A stretch of DNA of 64,000 nt from Candidatus Methylopumilus planktonicus. Its GTDB lineage: Bacteria; Pseudomonadota; Gammaproteobacteria; Burkholderiales; Methylophilaceae. The translations under genes were made by a program, and so were the position numbers. Position 1 is the stretch's first letter. Each line of letters begins with the position of its first letter. Shown piece after piece: positions 32,613-41,603 of this stretch. A model generated the notes under the pieces. It did no database searches. It saw only the letters and a list, made by a program, of their open reading frames with translations, and had not been told where the DNA came from. Where the stretch lies: the NCBI RefSeq assembly GCF_000981505.1, contig NZ_LN827929.1:248001-312000 (forward strand), read 5' to 3'.

Positions 32613-33185
32613 TTAGTTAATATGTTTTGCATTAATAATAATTACAGGCCTAATAGGCACATCAGAAAAGCCTTTAGAATTACCTGTTGGTAGCTGGCCA
32701 ATTTTACGAACGACATTCATACCCTCAGTCACTTTGCCAAAAACACAATAGCCGATAGAGTTTGCCTCAGGACCTGTGTAGTTTAAAAAATTGTTGTCTA
32801 TAAGATTTACAAAAAATTGAGCAGTTGCAGAGTTAGGATCGTTTGTCCTTGCCATAGCAAGAGTTCCTGCGCTATTCAGCAATCCATTATTTGACTCATT
32901 AACAATAGGAGGCTGCGTTGCTTTTTCAGACATCTCTCGAGTAAACCCGCCACCTTGGATCATAAAATTACTAATGACCCTATGGAAGATAGTTTCTTTA
33001 TAAAATCCGTTATTTACATAATATAAAAAATTAGTAACTGTTTTTGGAGCCTTTTCAGGGTAGAGCTCAATCTTGAAGTTGCCTTGATTAGTTTCGAACT
33101 CAACAACTGGATTAGCTGCATGAGCTAAGGGTAAAAATAAGAAAAAAACAAAAACTAATTTGATTAAATTAAGTGCCGCCTTCAT
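32613..33185 (-). CDS. ppiA: Periplasmic peptidyl-prolyl cis-trans isomerase (cyclophilin A type)
   Basis: A 190-residue cyclophilin with a signal peptide (KLVFVFFLFLPLAHA). The ATG at 33185 is chosen over one at 33212 because GGAG lies eight bases before it and it gives a standard signal peptide. Active-site segments FHRVISNFMIQGGGF and ATAQFFVNLIDNNFLNY are intact. It folds exported proteins. It overlaps the L,D-transpeptidase gene by 17 bases and precedes the cytoplasmic cyclophilin gene. Confidence 0.93.
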   Translation of the reverse strand: MKAALNLIKLVFVFFLFLPLAHAANPVVEFETNQGNFKIELYPEKAPKTVTNFLYYVNNGFYKETIFHRVISNFMIQGGGFTREMSEKATQPPIVNESNNGLLNSAGTLAMARTNDPNSATAQFFVNLIDNNFLNYTGPEANSIGYCVFGKVTEGMNVVRKIGQLPTGNSKGFSDVPIRPVIIINAKHIN

Positions 33186-34422
33186 ACATAATTCTCCATT
33201 CATTATTTTCATTAATCCAATACTGCCTTTTATTCATTTTGTTGTTAATTGCAGGGCTTTTATAATCTTGCACGAAATCCACTAAAACAATTTCATTTTC
33301 TGTATTCGGATAATCAAAGAATGAAATTTCAGATAGCTCAACAAAGACCTTTTGCTTTTGAGACTGAATGATTCTTTTTCTTTCGGCCCATGAGTCATAA
33401 TCATCTTTTTCGCTAAAAAAGTTTTTTGAATAAAATTTTAGGTAGCTTTCAGTGTCTTGATTTTCCCATTTTTCTCTCCAACTTTCTATAGCACTAACCA
33501 GTGAAATTTTTTTCTCAGTCAAATTTTTATTGTAAGACTCTAAATCTTTTAATGATTGAAAAGAAATAATAATAGGAATTCTGTTGTTATCTAATACGGA
33601 AGATAACTTCATTAAATCTGGGTTACTCAATACAATACAACCGTCACTTGCCAGTGGTGTTCGATTATAAGTAGTCTTAGGCGTGCCATGAATCCATATG
33701 CCAGAGCCATTTCTTTTATTTTTTTTATCGATTTCATTTGGGTAACTTAAAGGGTAGGCTGCTTCCCCGTAAAAGTCTGATAATGATTCCCTGATTTTTT
33801 TTCCTGTAAAGTAAACGCCCACAGGTGTCTTTTTATCGCCTTCATATTGCTTGCCAAAGCCATTTTTACCGATGGACACATAATAATCATCTTTATAAGA
33901 TAGCTTTCCATTAATATTTTCATATAGATAAAGCCGAGAACTGACTGCGTCCACATAAAAAAGATATTTAACTTTATTATTAAGTTGAGCAAAAATTTTC
34001 GGTTCATTCTGAAGATTTAGATTATTAAGGTATCTTTCAATTCTGACTTTTGCTTCATTTTTTAAATTTTCGACCTCTTCTTTTTTTTCACCTTTAGTCT
34101 CATCTCCCATACCATTAATTTGCTTTGCATGAGCTAGAAGTAAGTCCCCTTGAATTAGATAGGCTAACTTAAAATTTGGTGTTTGTTTGATAAGGGCGTC
34201 AATAGTTTCAAGCGCCATATCTACTTTACCTTCGGAAATTTCTACTAAAGATTTTACAAGCATCTTTTCTGGTGTTTCATAACTTAATTCAGTAGCATTC
34301 AAATTTTTATTCGAGACAAATATTTCTTCGCTTAGGGCTTGAGAGATATTAAAAAGAAATGCCAGGATTAATAAAAAGCAAAATTCTTTTATTAGGAATT
34401 TTTTGATGAAATTTTTCATCAA
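33169..34422 (-). CDS. L,D-transpeptidase with C-terminal Cds6/NTF2-like domain
   Basis: A 417-residue exported protein. A signal peptide (ending near SQA, residue 29) and a helical repeat-like region (about 45-145) precede a YkuD catalytic domain (about 151-290) with H245 in IWIHGTP and nucleophile C262 in SDGCIVLSNP. The C-terminal 110 residues (SAIESWREKWENQDTESYLKFYS onwards) form an NTF2-like domain seen in L,D-transpeptidases of the Cds6 type. YkuD enzymes make 3-3 cross-links or attach lipoproteins to murein. The next upstream gene carries a homologous C-terminal domain. Confidence 0.88.
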   Translation of the reverse strand: MMKNFIKKFLIKEFCFLLILAFLFNISQALSEEIFVSNKNLNATELSYETPEKMLVKSLVEISEGKVDMALETIDALIKQTPNFKLAYLIQGDLLLAHAKQINGMGDETKGEKKEEVENLKNEAKVRIERYLNNLNLQNEPKIFAQLNNKVKYLFYVDAVSSRLYLYENINGKLSYKDDYYVSIGKNGFGKQYEGDKKTPVGVYFTGKKIRESLSDFYGEAAYPLSYPNEIDKKNKRNGSGIWIHGTPKTTYNRTPLASDGCIVLSNPDLMKLSSVLDNNRIPIIISFQSLKDLESYNKNLTEKKISLVSAIESWREKWENQDTESYLKFYSKNFFSEKDDYDSWAERKRIIQSQKQKVFVELSEISFFDYPNTENEIVLVDFVQDYKSPAINNKMNKRQYWINENNEWRIMYEGGT

Positions 34423-35496
34423 TTATTGCTTGCCAGAATACTCTTGCTCAATAAACCAGGCTGAACCCTCTTTTCTTAAAATCAGAGTTTTGCTTGATAT
34501 TTGACTTAATTTATTTGAAGCATATTTTTGTTTAAAAGTCACTTGTGCAAAACTATTGCCTTTACTTGAGATATTTGTCCCAGAAACTTCAATAGTAATT
34601 ATGTCCTTACCTATAATTCTATTTCTTCTTGATTCTTGCCAGTCTGAAAAACTCTCTCCATTGGGTGTTTTGAAGTTAGGAGAATATTTAGCTAGGTAGG
34701 AAGTAATGTTTTTTGATGACCAAGCTTCAGCCCATTCTGTAACAAAAGATTCGATTTCAGAGTCACTATTGTTAGCCGTATTATTCTTAGTAGAAGGCAT
34801 TTCCTGAGGCAAATTTTTTGGTGGCTGTGCATTAGAAGTTGGAGCGGGTGAAATTACTGCCTGAGTTTGCTCTGCTACTGGCTTCTTGATGACGTCATTA
34901 GTCGCTATTTGGACTGGCTGCGAGATAGGGGCAACTGGTGCTTTAATATCATTTGCATTAAATAGTTTTTTTATGAGAGATAGCTTTGTTTTAGCTTGTA
35001 CATTTGTCTTATCAATTTCTAAAGCTTTGTTGTAGGCAACTGTTGCGCGTTTAGTATAAAGATCGCCCAAGTTGACATGAGCCGTTGAATAGCTAGGGTG
35101 AGTTTTGATGGCTGATTCAAGAGCTTTTTGTGCCTTATCATAGTCGCCTAGTTCAGCATAGAGAACTGCTAGATTATTAAATGGCTCAGGAAGACTAGGA
35201 TGTTTTTCAGTAAGGTAAGTGAATGCTTGTATAGCTTCGTTGTATTTTCCAAGCTCAGCCTTCACAACGCCTTTAATAAAGATAATCTGAGGGTCATTAG
35301 GGTTCGCTTTAAGATATTGGTCTATTTGTTGAGCGGCTTTTTCTTTTTCACCCTTTTCAATTAGCTGCATAATCGATTTGAAATCATCGGCCGCGTTAAT
35401 TTCATTTACTATGAAAAATGTAGATAAGGATAAAAGGATAAACAGTAAAAAACCTTTTAAATTCTTAATATTAGAACATTCGTTTTTTTGAGGCAT
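34423..35496 (-). CDS. TPR protein with C-terminal Cds6/NTF2-like domain
   Basis: A 357-residue protein with an N-terminal membrane or signal helix (about residues 14-33), three to four tetratricopeptide repeats (about 38-180, e.g. PEPFNNLAVLYAELGDYDKAQKAL and STAHVNLGDLYTK), a Pro/Gln-rich linker (about 190-245) and a C-terminal NTF2-like domain (EWAEAWSSKNITSYLAKYSPNF to the end). That last domain resembles the C-terminus of the L,D-transpeptidase that follows directly, so the two probably work together on the cell wall. No catalytic residues are seen. Confidence 0.8.
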   Translation of the reverse strand: MPQKNECSNIKNLKGFLLFILLSLSTFFIVNEINAADDFKSIMQLIEKGEKEKAAQQIDQYLKANPNDPQIIFIKGVVKAELGKYNEAIQAFTYLTEKHPSLPEPFNNLAVLYAELGDYDKAQKALESAIKTHPSYSTAHVNLGDLYTKRATVAYNKALEIDKTNVQAKTKLSLIKKLFNANDIKAPVAPISQPVQIATNDVIKKPVAEQTQAVISPAPTSNAQPPKNLPQEMPSTKNNTANNSDSEIESFVTEWAEAWSSKNITSYLAKYSPNFKTPNGESFSDWQESRRNRIIGKDIITIEVSGTNISSKGNSFAQVTFKQKYASNKLSQISSKTLILRKEGSAWFIEQEYSGKQ

Positions 35497-35620
35497 GGTA
35501 TGATTTACTTAATAAATTTAGCATAATTCTACCAAATAGCACCCTTATCATCTATATGTTATTTATGAATAAGCCCTTCACCATTCCTTTGTTATTCTTA
35601 AGCTCACAAGCTTATTTGCA

Positions 35621-36979
35621 ATGATTAAAATCTATAACACCCTTTCAAAAAATAAAGAGACTTTTAAGCCTATCCAAGAAGGGCAAGTGAATATCTATGT
35701 ATGTGGAATGACTGTCTACGACTTATGTCATATTGGGCATGCGCGTGTGATGGTTATTTTTGACGTGGTAAGGCGCTGGTTTGATATTTTAGGATATAGC
35801 GTGAATTACGTTAGAAATATTACTGATATAGACGATAAGATTATCAATCGCTCCATTCAAAACAATGAGTCCATAGAAAGTCTCACGCAAAGATATATAA
35901 GTGAAATGAATGCTGATGCGAAAGCGCTCGGTGTTATGAGTCCTTCAAAAGAGCCAAAAGCAACAGAGCATATTCAAGACATGCTTTCTATGATTCAGAC
36001 ATTGATTGAAAAGCAGTTCGCTTATGTTGCTAAAAATGGAGATGTTTTTTATTCAGTAAGATCTTTTAAGGAGTATGGAAAATTATCGGGCAAATCAATA
36101 GAAGATTTACGTGCGGGCGAGAGGGTTGATATCGACAGAAATAAGCATGATGAACTAGATTTTGTTTTATGGAAGTCCGCAAAACCTAATGAGCCCAGTT
36201 GGGATTCACCTTGGGGTAAAGGAAGGCCGGGCTGGCATATTGAATGTTCAGCTATGAGCTCTCATTATCTTGGCCATCATTTTGATATTCATGGAGGCGG
36301 GCAAGATCTTCAATTTCCCCATCATGAAAATGAAATAGCTCAATCTGAAGCTGTTCATGATTGCAAGATGGCTAATTATTGGATGCATAACGGTTTTGTA
36401 CGAGTTGATGATGAAAAAATGTCTAAGTCTTTAGGAAACTTTTTCACCATTCGGACAGTGCTTGAAAAATTTGATCCAGAGGTAGTCAGATTTTTTATTT
36501 TAAGAGCACATTACCGAAGCCCACTCAATTATTCAGATGCACATCTTGATGATGCAAAATTAGCGTTACAAAGACTGTATGTAAGCTTAAGAGGTTTTAA
36601 GATTGAGGATTCTGATGTGGATTGGCGCCATCCATTAGCCCATAAATTCAAGGAAGCTATGGATGATGACTTTAACACACCAGAGGCTATCTCTATTTTA
36701 TTTGAATTAGCAAATGAAATAAATAAAAGTAAATCTGCACCACTCGCTGATTTGCTTAGAGCCCTTGCGAAGACAATTGGCCTTCTCGAAAAAGATCCAG
36801 AGACCTTCCTGAAGGGCGATGAAAAAATTTCTCTTAATATTGATATGTTAATTTTACAAAGATATGAAGCGAAAACTAACAAAAATTTTAAGGAAGCAGA
36901 TCGGATTAGATCTTTATTGCTTGAAAGTGGCATTGTTTTAGAAGATACCCCTCAAGGGACTATTTGGAGAAAAGAATAA
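35621..36979 (+). CDS. cysS: Cysteinyl-tRNA synthetase
   Basis: A 452-residue class I synthetase. HIGH is at 37-40 (CHIGHARV) and KMSKS at 266-270; zinc ligands include C28 and the Cys/His in GWHIECSAM and the HHENE segment. The length is a little short of the E. coli enzyme (461). It charges tRNA-Cys. The 124 bases before it hold no gene. It is followed after three bases by argJ. Confidence 0.98.
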   Translation: MIKIYNTLSKNKETFKPIQEGQVNIYVCGMTVYDLCHIGHARVMVIFDVVRRWFDILGYSVNYVRNITDIDDKIINRSIQNNESIESLTQRYISEMNADAKALGVMSPSKEPKATEHIQDMLSMIQTLIEKQFAYVAKNGDVFYSVRSFKEYGKLSGKSIEDLRAGERVDIDRNKHDELDFVLWKSAKPNEPSWDSPWGKGRPGWHIECSAMSSHYLGHHFDIHGGGQDLQFPHHENEIAQSEAVHDCKMANYWMHNGFVRVDDEKMSKSLGNFFTIRTVLEKFDPEVVRFFILRAHYRSPLNYSDAHLDDAKLALQRLYVSLRGFKIEDSDVDWRHPLAHKFKEAMDDDFNTPEAISILFELANEINKSKSAPLADLLRALAKTIGLLEKDPETFLKGDEKISLNIDMLILQRYEAKTNKNFKEADRIRSLLLESGIVLEDTPQGTIWRKE

Positions 36980-36982
36980 GCT

Positions 36983-38209
36983 ATGCCAGTTAACCTTAAA
37001 ACACTCACAATCGATTCTATTTCCCCCATTAAAGGTATATCACTTGGGACTGCTAAAGCACATATTAAAAAACCTAACCGAAAAGATTTGCTTTTAGTCA
37101 CTATTGCAGAAGGCTCAAAAGTTGCGGGTGTATTTACGCAAAATGCATTTTGTGCGGCACCTGTAATTCTTTGTAAGGAGCATTTAAAAAATGCATCTGG
37201 AATTCGTGCACTCATTATTAATACAGGCTGCGCTAACGCAGGCACTGGAGAAGAGGGTATTTTAAAAGCGAAAGAAACGTGCCAAGCTGTCAGCGAAATT
37301 CTGTCAATCAATTCAGAACAAGTTTTACCATTTTCAACAGGCGTTATTTTAGAAAGTCTACCTATTGATAAAATTAAAAGTGGATTGCCAGATACAGTAA
37401 AAAACTTAGATTCAGCGCATTGGATAGATGCAGCAGAAGCTATTATGACTACAGATATTGCTCCAAAAGCGGCATCGAGAAAAATAAAGATTCAAGATAG
37501 AGAAATTTTTATTTCTGGTATAAGTAAAGGTTCAGGGATGATTCATCCAAACATGGCTACCATGCTGTCATTTATTGCAACAGATGCTTCTATCAATCAA
37601 ATCCTGCTTGATAAACTTCTTAAAGAGGTGACGCAGCAATCATTTAATTGCATTACTGTTGACGGCGATACATCTACTAATGATTCATTCATTCTCATTG
37701 CAACAGGGCAAGCAGGACATCATGAAATCAGCCAAGAAGACAAAGACTATAAGGCTCTTAAGGATGCCATTGGTGAAGTTGCAATTGAATTAGCGCAGGC
37801 CATTGTGAGAGATGGTGAAGGTGCTACGAAATTTATTACTATTCAAGTCGAATCAGGTCTTGATGATGCTGAATGTAGAAAAGTAGGCTTTGCAATAGCG
37901 CATTCTCCTTTAATTAAGACAGCTTTCTTCGCATCTGATCCCAACTTGGGAAGAATATTAGCTGCCATTGGCTATGCCGGCATAGAATCTCTTGATATCT
38001 CAAAAATACAATTGTATTTGGGAAGTATTTTAGTGGCAGAGAAAGGCGGTCGAGCAGCTACCTATTCTGAGGATCAGGGCAAGGGAGTTATGAAGCATCC
38101 TGAAATCAGTATGCGAATACTTCTTAATCGAGGTCATGCAAAGGCAACAATATGGACATGTGATTTGTCATATGACTATGTAAAAATAAATGCCGACTAT
38201 CGCAGTTAA
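36983..38209 (+). CDS. argJ: Bifunctional ornithine acetyltransferase / N-acetylglutamate synthase
   Basis: A 408-residue ArgJ. The self-cleavage and nucleophile site is T193 in GMIHPNMATMLSF, where the precursor splits into alpha and beta chains. The oxyanion threonines appear in NTGCANAGTG. It recycles the acetyl group in arginine synthesis; whether it also makes N-acetylglutamate from acetyl-CoA cannot be told. It lies between cysS and the MutT-ThiE fusion gene. The secA-argJ-mutT order known from other betaproteobacteria is only partly kept. Confidence 0.96.
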   Translation: MPVNLKTLTIDSISPIKGISLGTAKAHIKKPNRKDLLLVTIAEGSKVAGVFTQNAFCAAPVILCKEHLKNASGIRALIINTGCANAGTGEEGILKAKETCQAVSEILSINSEQVLPFSTGVILESLPIDKIKSGLPDTVKNLDSAHWIDAAEAIMTTDIAPKAASRKIKIQDREIFISGISKGSGMIHPNMATMLSFIATDASINQILLDKLLKEVTQQSFNCITVDGDTSTNDSFILIATGQAGHHEISQEDKDYKALKDAIGEVAIELAQAIVRDGEGATKFITIQVESGLDDAECRKVGFAIAHSPLIKTAFFASDPNLGRILAAIGYAGIESLDISKIQLYLGSILVAEKGGRAATYSEDQGKGVMKHPEISMRILLNRGHAKATIWTCDLSYDYVKINADYRS

Positions 38210-38212
38210 ATT

Positions 38213-39145
38213 GTGAATATTGTGCGCGCAGCTGCAGCTGTTATCCAAAGACATGATGGATTTCTTCTGATGGCCCAAAGGCCTCCTGGACGCGGATGGA
38301 GTGGTTGGTGGGAATTTCCGGGCGGTAAGATTGAAATAAATGAATCACCCTTTGAAGCTCTTCAGAGAGAGCTTCAGGAAGAAATTAATATTTCTGCAAA
38401 TGATGCGACGTTATGGTTTGAACGAAGTTACATCTATCCAGATAAAAAGGTCTATATCTATTTTTTCAAAGTGACTAATTGGACTGGTCAAATCACATCA
38501 TGTGAGAATCAATTATTGGATTGGCAAGACCCATCAAGTGTATCAGTCTCCCCAATATTGCCTACTAATTTATTTGTGCTGAAATCTATTTTACTTCCCC
38601 CAATTTATGCGATTACAAATATCGAAGAGATGGGTGAGACATTATTTTTTGAGAGATTAAAAATTAAATTAGAAGAAGGCTTGAAGATGATACAGATAAG
38701 AGAAAATAATTTACCTTATCAAGACCTAAAAAAAATAGCTAAAAAGATCTTAGATCTGGCGAAGCCTTATCAAGCAAAAGTGTTAATTAATGAAAACGAA
38801 AATCTCGCATTAGATATTGGGGCCGACGGTGTTCATTATCCATCACATAGATTAATTAAATTAAAAGATCGGCCAGCCTTTTCAATATGCGGAGCTTCTT
38901 GTCACAACATAAAAGAGCTTATGATTGCGCAAAATTTAAATATATCATTTGCTGTATTTTCTCCAGTTCAAAAAACTGAATCACACCCCCTCGCTGAACT
39001 GATAGGCTGGGAATTATTTAGTGAATGTACAAATAAACTAGATATACCAATTTATGCCTTAGGTGGACTTAACCAAGCAAGCTTAAAAAAATCCTGGCAA
39101 TCTGGCGGACACGGCATTGCAATGAAAACGGCAATTTGGAAATAA
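38213..39145 (+). CDS. Nudix hydrolase fused to thiamine-phosphate synthase-like domain
   Basis: A 310-residue fusion. Residues 1-130 form a MutT-type Nudix domain with the box GGKIEINESPFEALQRELQEEI (37-58). Residues about 135-310 form a ThiE-like TIM barrel (AITNIEEMGETLFFERLKIKLEEGLKMIQIRENN, then FAVFSPVQKTESHP and IYALGGLNQASL). MutT removes oxidised dGTP from the pool; the ThiE half may have lost or changed its activity. Such fusions next to argJ are common in beta- and gammaproteobacteria. Start is a GTG at 38213. Confidence 0.9.
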   Translation: MNIVRAAAAVIQRHDGFLLMAQRPPGRGWSGWWEFPGGKIEINESPFEALQRELQEEINISANDATLWFERSYIYPDKKVYIYFFKVTNWTGQITSCENQLLDWQDPSSVSVSPILPTNLFVLKSILLPPIYAITNIEEMGETLFFERLKIKLEEGLKMIQIRENNLPYQDLKKIAKKILDLAKPYQAKVLINENENLALDIGADGVHYPSHRLIKLKDRPAFSICGASCHNIKELMIAQNLNISFAVFSPVQKTESHPLAELIGWELFSECTNKLDIPIYALGGLNQASLKKSWQSGGHGIAMKTAIWK

Positions 39146-39147
39146 AA

Positions 39148-39591
39148 TTATTTAATGGTCGCGTCAATTGATTTATCAAAAGATTGATTTTTTTTGTCTT
39201 TAAAATGAAATGTAAGTTTAATTTTTTCCCCAGTCTTCAGAGGACCTTTAAAATCCATGAGCATTAAATGACTACCACCGGATTTAAATTCAAAGAGCTT
39301 GTTATGATAGATTTTGATTTCATGAGCCATACGCATTTTCATAATGCCTTTCTCTTGGATAGTATTGTGCATCTCAATTGTTTTGATTTTTGGAGAAGTA
39401 ACCAAAGTCAGTATTAAATCTTCATTACTTAAAAGTGACATATAGGCGACGCTCATGTCATCATTTGCTTCTGCAGAAGCAACCCAAGCATTTTCTATTT
39501 TTATATCTGGTGCTGCTAATATTTCTGTCGACATTAGAAATGTAATAACCAATAGGATAAGTTTTAATAATTTCTTAGATAGAGTCTTCAT
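39148..39591 (-). CDS. Periplasmic copper chaperone PCu(A)C
   Basis: A 147-residue exported protein with signal peptide (ending ILAA, residue 27). The copper motif H-x10-M-x21-H-x-M is exact: H75, M86, H108 and M110. PCuAC delivers Cu(I) to the CuA centre of cytochrome oxidase subunit II, with Sco. This fits the oxidase locus at 10647-19590, whose Sco-like protein seems to lack a copper ligand. It overlaps yacG by 17 bases, which is an odd operon partner. Confidence 0.93.
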   Translation of the reverse strand: MKTLSKKLLKLILLVITFLMSTEILAAPDIKIENAWVASAEANDDMSVAYMSLLSNEDLILTLVTSPKIKTIEMHNTIQEKGIMKMRMAHEIKIYHNKLFEFKSGGSHLMLMDFKGPLKTGEKIKLTFHFKDKKNQSFDKSIDATIK

Positions 39592-39763
39592 TTAAATCCT
39601 CGAGGTTGGTTTCAACAGGAATTTTATAGCCTTCATTGGCCCACTGACCTAAATCCATCAAGCGGCATCGTTCAGAGCAAAAAGGCCTAAAAGCATTAGA
39701 TAAACTATATTCAACACCATGATTGCATTGGGGGCAGTTTACAAATGTAATCTTTGCGCTCAT
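39575..39763 (-). CDS. yacG: Zinc-binding DNA gyrase inhibitor YacG
   Basis: A 62-residue protein with a four-cysteine zinc site: CPQC near the N-terminus and CSERC-R, followed by the signature LMDLGQWANEGYKIP. YacG binds GyrB and blocks DNA binding in E. coli. The start ATG at 39763 overlaps the zapD stop (ATGA); an upstream in-frame ATG gives no better start. The coaE-zapD-yacG order is conserved across proteobacteria. Confidence 0.95.
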   Translation of the reverse strand: MSAKITFVNCPQCNHGVEYSLSNAFRPFCSERCRLMDLGQWANEGYKIPVETNLEDLNEDSI

Positions 39764-40527
39764 AACCAGCAAATACTGTATTTAAATTCAATATTTAATT
39801 TAACAGGCTCTTTTTTTAATTCTTCATTAAGCCGGTTGAAGAAAACATTGACCGTATATTTATTCGCACTAATTTCAGGATAAATATTTAAAGTCTTTTC
39901 AAGCTCAAGCAGGATGAGGTCGAATGTCTTAAGCGGATCAATGGTTTGTTGATGCTTGCCTTCTTTTGCTTTAACTGAATCTACGTGGCATTGATTTCTC
40001 AAAATTAATAGAATGATGGAGGCAGCATCTTTAAATACCATGAGAGGTTGCGCCCAGGATTTAAAATCCTCTAATTTTGATTTTCTTGTTTTGTGGGTTG
40101 CCCAGTAACGAAAATTTGGAAAATCAACATCTAGAAGCCCACCTGGAGAACTGATCCTTTTTTTTACCTCTTCTAAAAATAAATTGTTATTGAAATTAAA
40201 GCCGGGCTTTACATCTATATTTTCTAACTTTTTACGAGCTACTTGTATCTTTAGAATGATTTCTTTAGGATTGAGCTGCCCTTCTTTTAATGCTTGATTC
40301 TCTGAGAGGGTTGATTGTTTTTTTTCCTGCCTTTCAAGTTCCTGAAGAAAATCAATTTTTAAATCGGACCTTGATACAAGCTGGACTATTTCAAAAAGTG
40401 TATTGAAACAACTAAATTCAAAATAGTCATGTGTATTTTTTAATTGATGTTCAAATTTTTGATAGATCTCTTCAATACGAAGTAATCTTCGAATGCGCTC
40501 ATTAAGGGGAAATTCAAATGTGATCAT
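39760..40527 (-). CDS. zapD: Cell division protein ZapD
   Basis: A 255-residue protein of the ZapD (DUF1342/YacF) family. The N-terminus ITFEFPLNERIRRLLRIEEIYQKFEHQ is characteristic, as is the region SRISSPGGLLDVDFPNFRYW (here KRISSPGGLLDVDFP) in the middle. ZapD crosslinks FtsZ filaments in the Z ring. Length matches the family. It is translationally coupled to yacG and 21 bases after coaE. Confidence 0.95.
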   Translation of the reverse strand: MITFEFPLNERIRRLLRIEEIYQKFEHQLKNTHDYFEFSCFNTLFEIVQLVSRSDLKIDFLQELERQEKKQSTLSENQALKEGQLNPKEIILKIQVARKKLENIDVKPGFNFNNNLFLEEVKKRISSPGGLLDVDFPNFRYWATHKTRKSKLEDFKSWAQPLMVFKDAASIILLILRNQCHVDSVKAKEGKHQQTIDPLKTFDLILLELEKTLNIYPEISANKYTVNVFFNRLNEELKKEPVKLNIEFKYSICWL

Positions 40528-40548
40528 ATGGGCATTATCGGGTTGATT

Positions 40549-41157
40549 TTATTTAACGGCAACTAAATTTAAATATTTTTTATGTAATGCTTTAATCGAT
40601 TCTTCGAGCTTTTCAATTGAACCATCATTAACGACTACATCATCCGCTCTTTCGATACGGTAATTACGACCAACTTGTTGCTCGATGATTGATTGAATAA
40701 CAGAGGTGTCAATTCCATCTCTTTTTTTAACACGTTCGATTTGATCATTTACCTTACAGTCGATAACAAGTGATCTTGAAATAAGGCTTGTGTATTGGTT
40801 TGTTTCAAATAGCAGTGGGATATCAATCACAACGTAAGATTCGTTGGATAACACATTTAGTCTTTTCATAACTTCTTCAAGAATTTTTGGATGAAGAATT
40901 TTTTCAAGATTTATTTTTTGATCTTTTTCTGAGAAGATAATTTCTCTTAATTTTTTTCGATCCAAACGATTGCCCTTATCGAATATAGCATCTCCAAATA
41001 CTAATTTGATTTCTTGTATAGCTTGGTGGCTTGTGTCTGTAATTTCTTTTGCAATATTATCGAGATCAATCACTTTAATATTTAAAGATTCAAATATTTT
41101 CAGCGCTTCACTTTTACCTGATCCAATGCCGCCAGTCATCCCAATAATAAACATCAT
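40549..41157 (-). CDS. coaE: Dephospho-CoA kinase
   Basis: A 202-residue P-loop kinase. Walker A is GMTGGIGSGKSEA (residues 6-18), followed by the LDNIAKEI and DIPLLFE segments typical of CoaE. It performs the last step of coenzyme A synthesis. An in-frame ATG at 41154 is an equally good start. The pilD prepilin peptidase gene, often adjacent, is absent, in keeping with a reduced genome. Confidence 0.96.
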   Translation of the reverse strand: MMFIIGMTGGIGSGKSEALKIFESLNIKVIDLDNIAKEITDTSHQAIQEIKLVFGDAIFDKGNRLDRKKLREIIFSEKDQKINLEKILHPKILEEVMKRLNVLSNESYVVIDIPLLFETNQYTSLISRSLVIDCKVNDQIERVKKRDGIDTSVIQSIIEQQVGRNYRIERADDVVVNDGSIEKLEESIKALHKKYLNLVAVK

Positions 41158-41252
41158 GTACCTTAAACTTTTTTAAATATTATGAATAAATTTACTTGAA
41201 ATTATAGAATTAATCACCATTAATAGATCATGAATGATTTAAACTATGACTT

Positions 41253-41603
41253 ATGAATGAATTGCAAAATATACCTAACAACTTAACTCCACCAGAAGAG
41301 CAATCTGCTTGGGCCGATTTAGTGATTTGTCGAGTAGAGGTTGATTTACCTAATTGGCTTTCACAGCTTGCAGGCGGCAACAATTGGCAAGTTTACTCTG
41401 AATCAGAATATGATCACTCCATTAGCTTCCTGTTGCGACAAGGCAAGAAGGAGGCCGAAGTGACTTTGTTCAACAATGGCTATGCGCAAGTTGATCTTAA
41501 CGGCAAATCGATTTTTGATGGATCCATTACCTCAGGCGCCAATAAATGTGCGCATCTAAGTTATTACCGTGCCGATAATGGCGACCCTATTGTTCTAAAT
41601 TAG
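41253..41603 (+). CDS. Protein of unknown function (116 aa)
   Basis: A 116-residue acidic soluble protein with no signal peptide or membrane segment. Visible features are an N-terminal Pro/Glu-rich stretch (LTPPEEQSAWADLV), several predicted beta strands (VTLFNNGYAQVDLNGKSIFDGSI) and a C-terminal YYRADNGDP. I do not recognise a family. The ORF is supported by its normal codon use and by exact convergence with ispB, overlapping its end by four bases. It diverges from coaE. Confidence 0.6.
   Translation: MNELQNIPNNLTPPEEQSAWADLVICRVEVDLPNWLSQLAGGNNWQVYSESEYDHSISFLLRQGKKEAEVTLFNNGYAQVDLNGKSIFDGSITSGANKCAHLSYYRADNGDPIVLN

Noticed and set aside
36529..37311. Long antisense reading frames over cysS and argJ
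   Set aside because: They are shadows of conserved genes on the plus strand, with no ribosome site and no recognisable domain.
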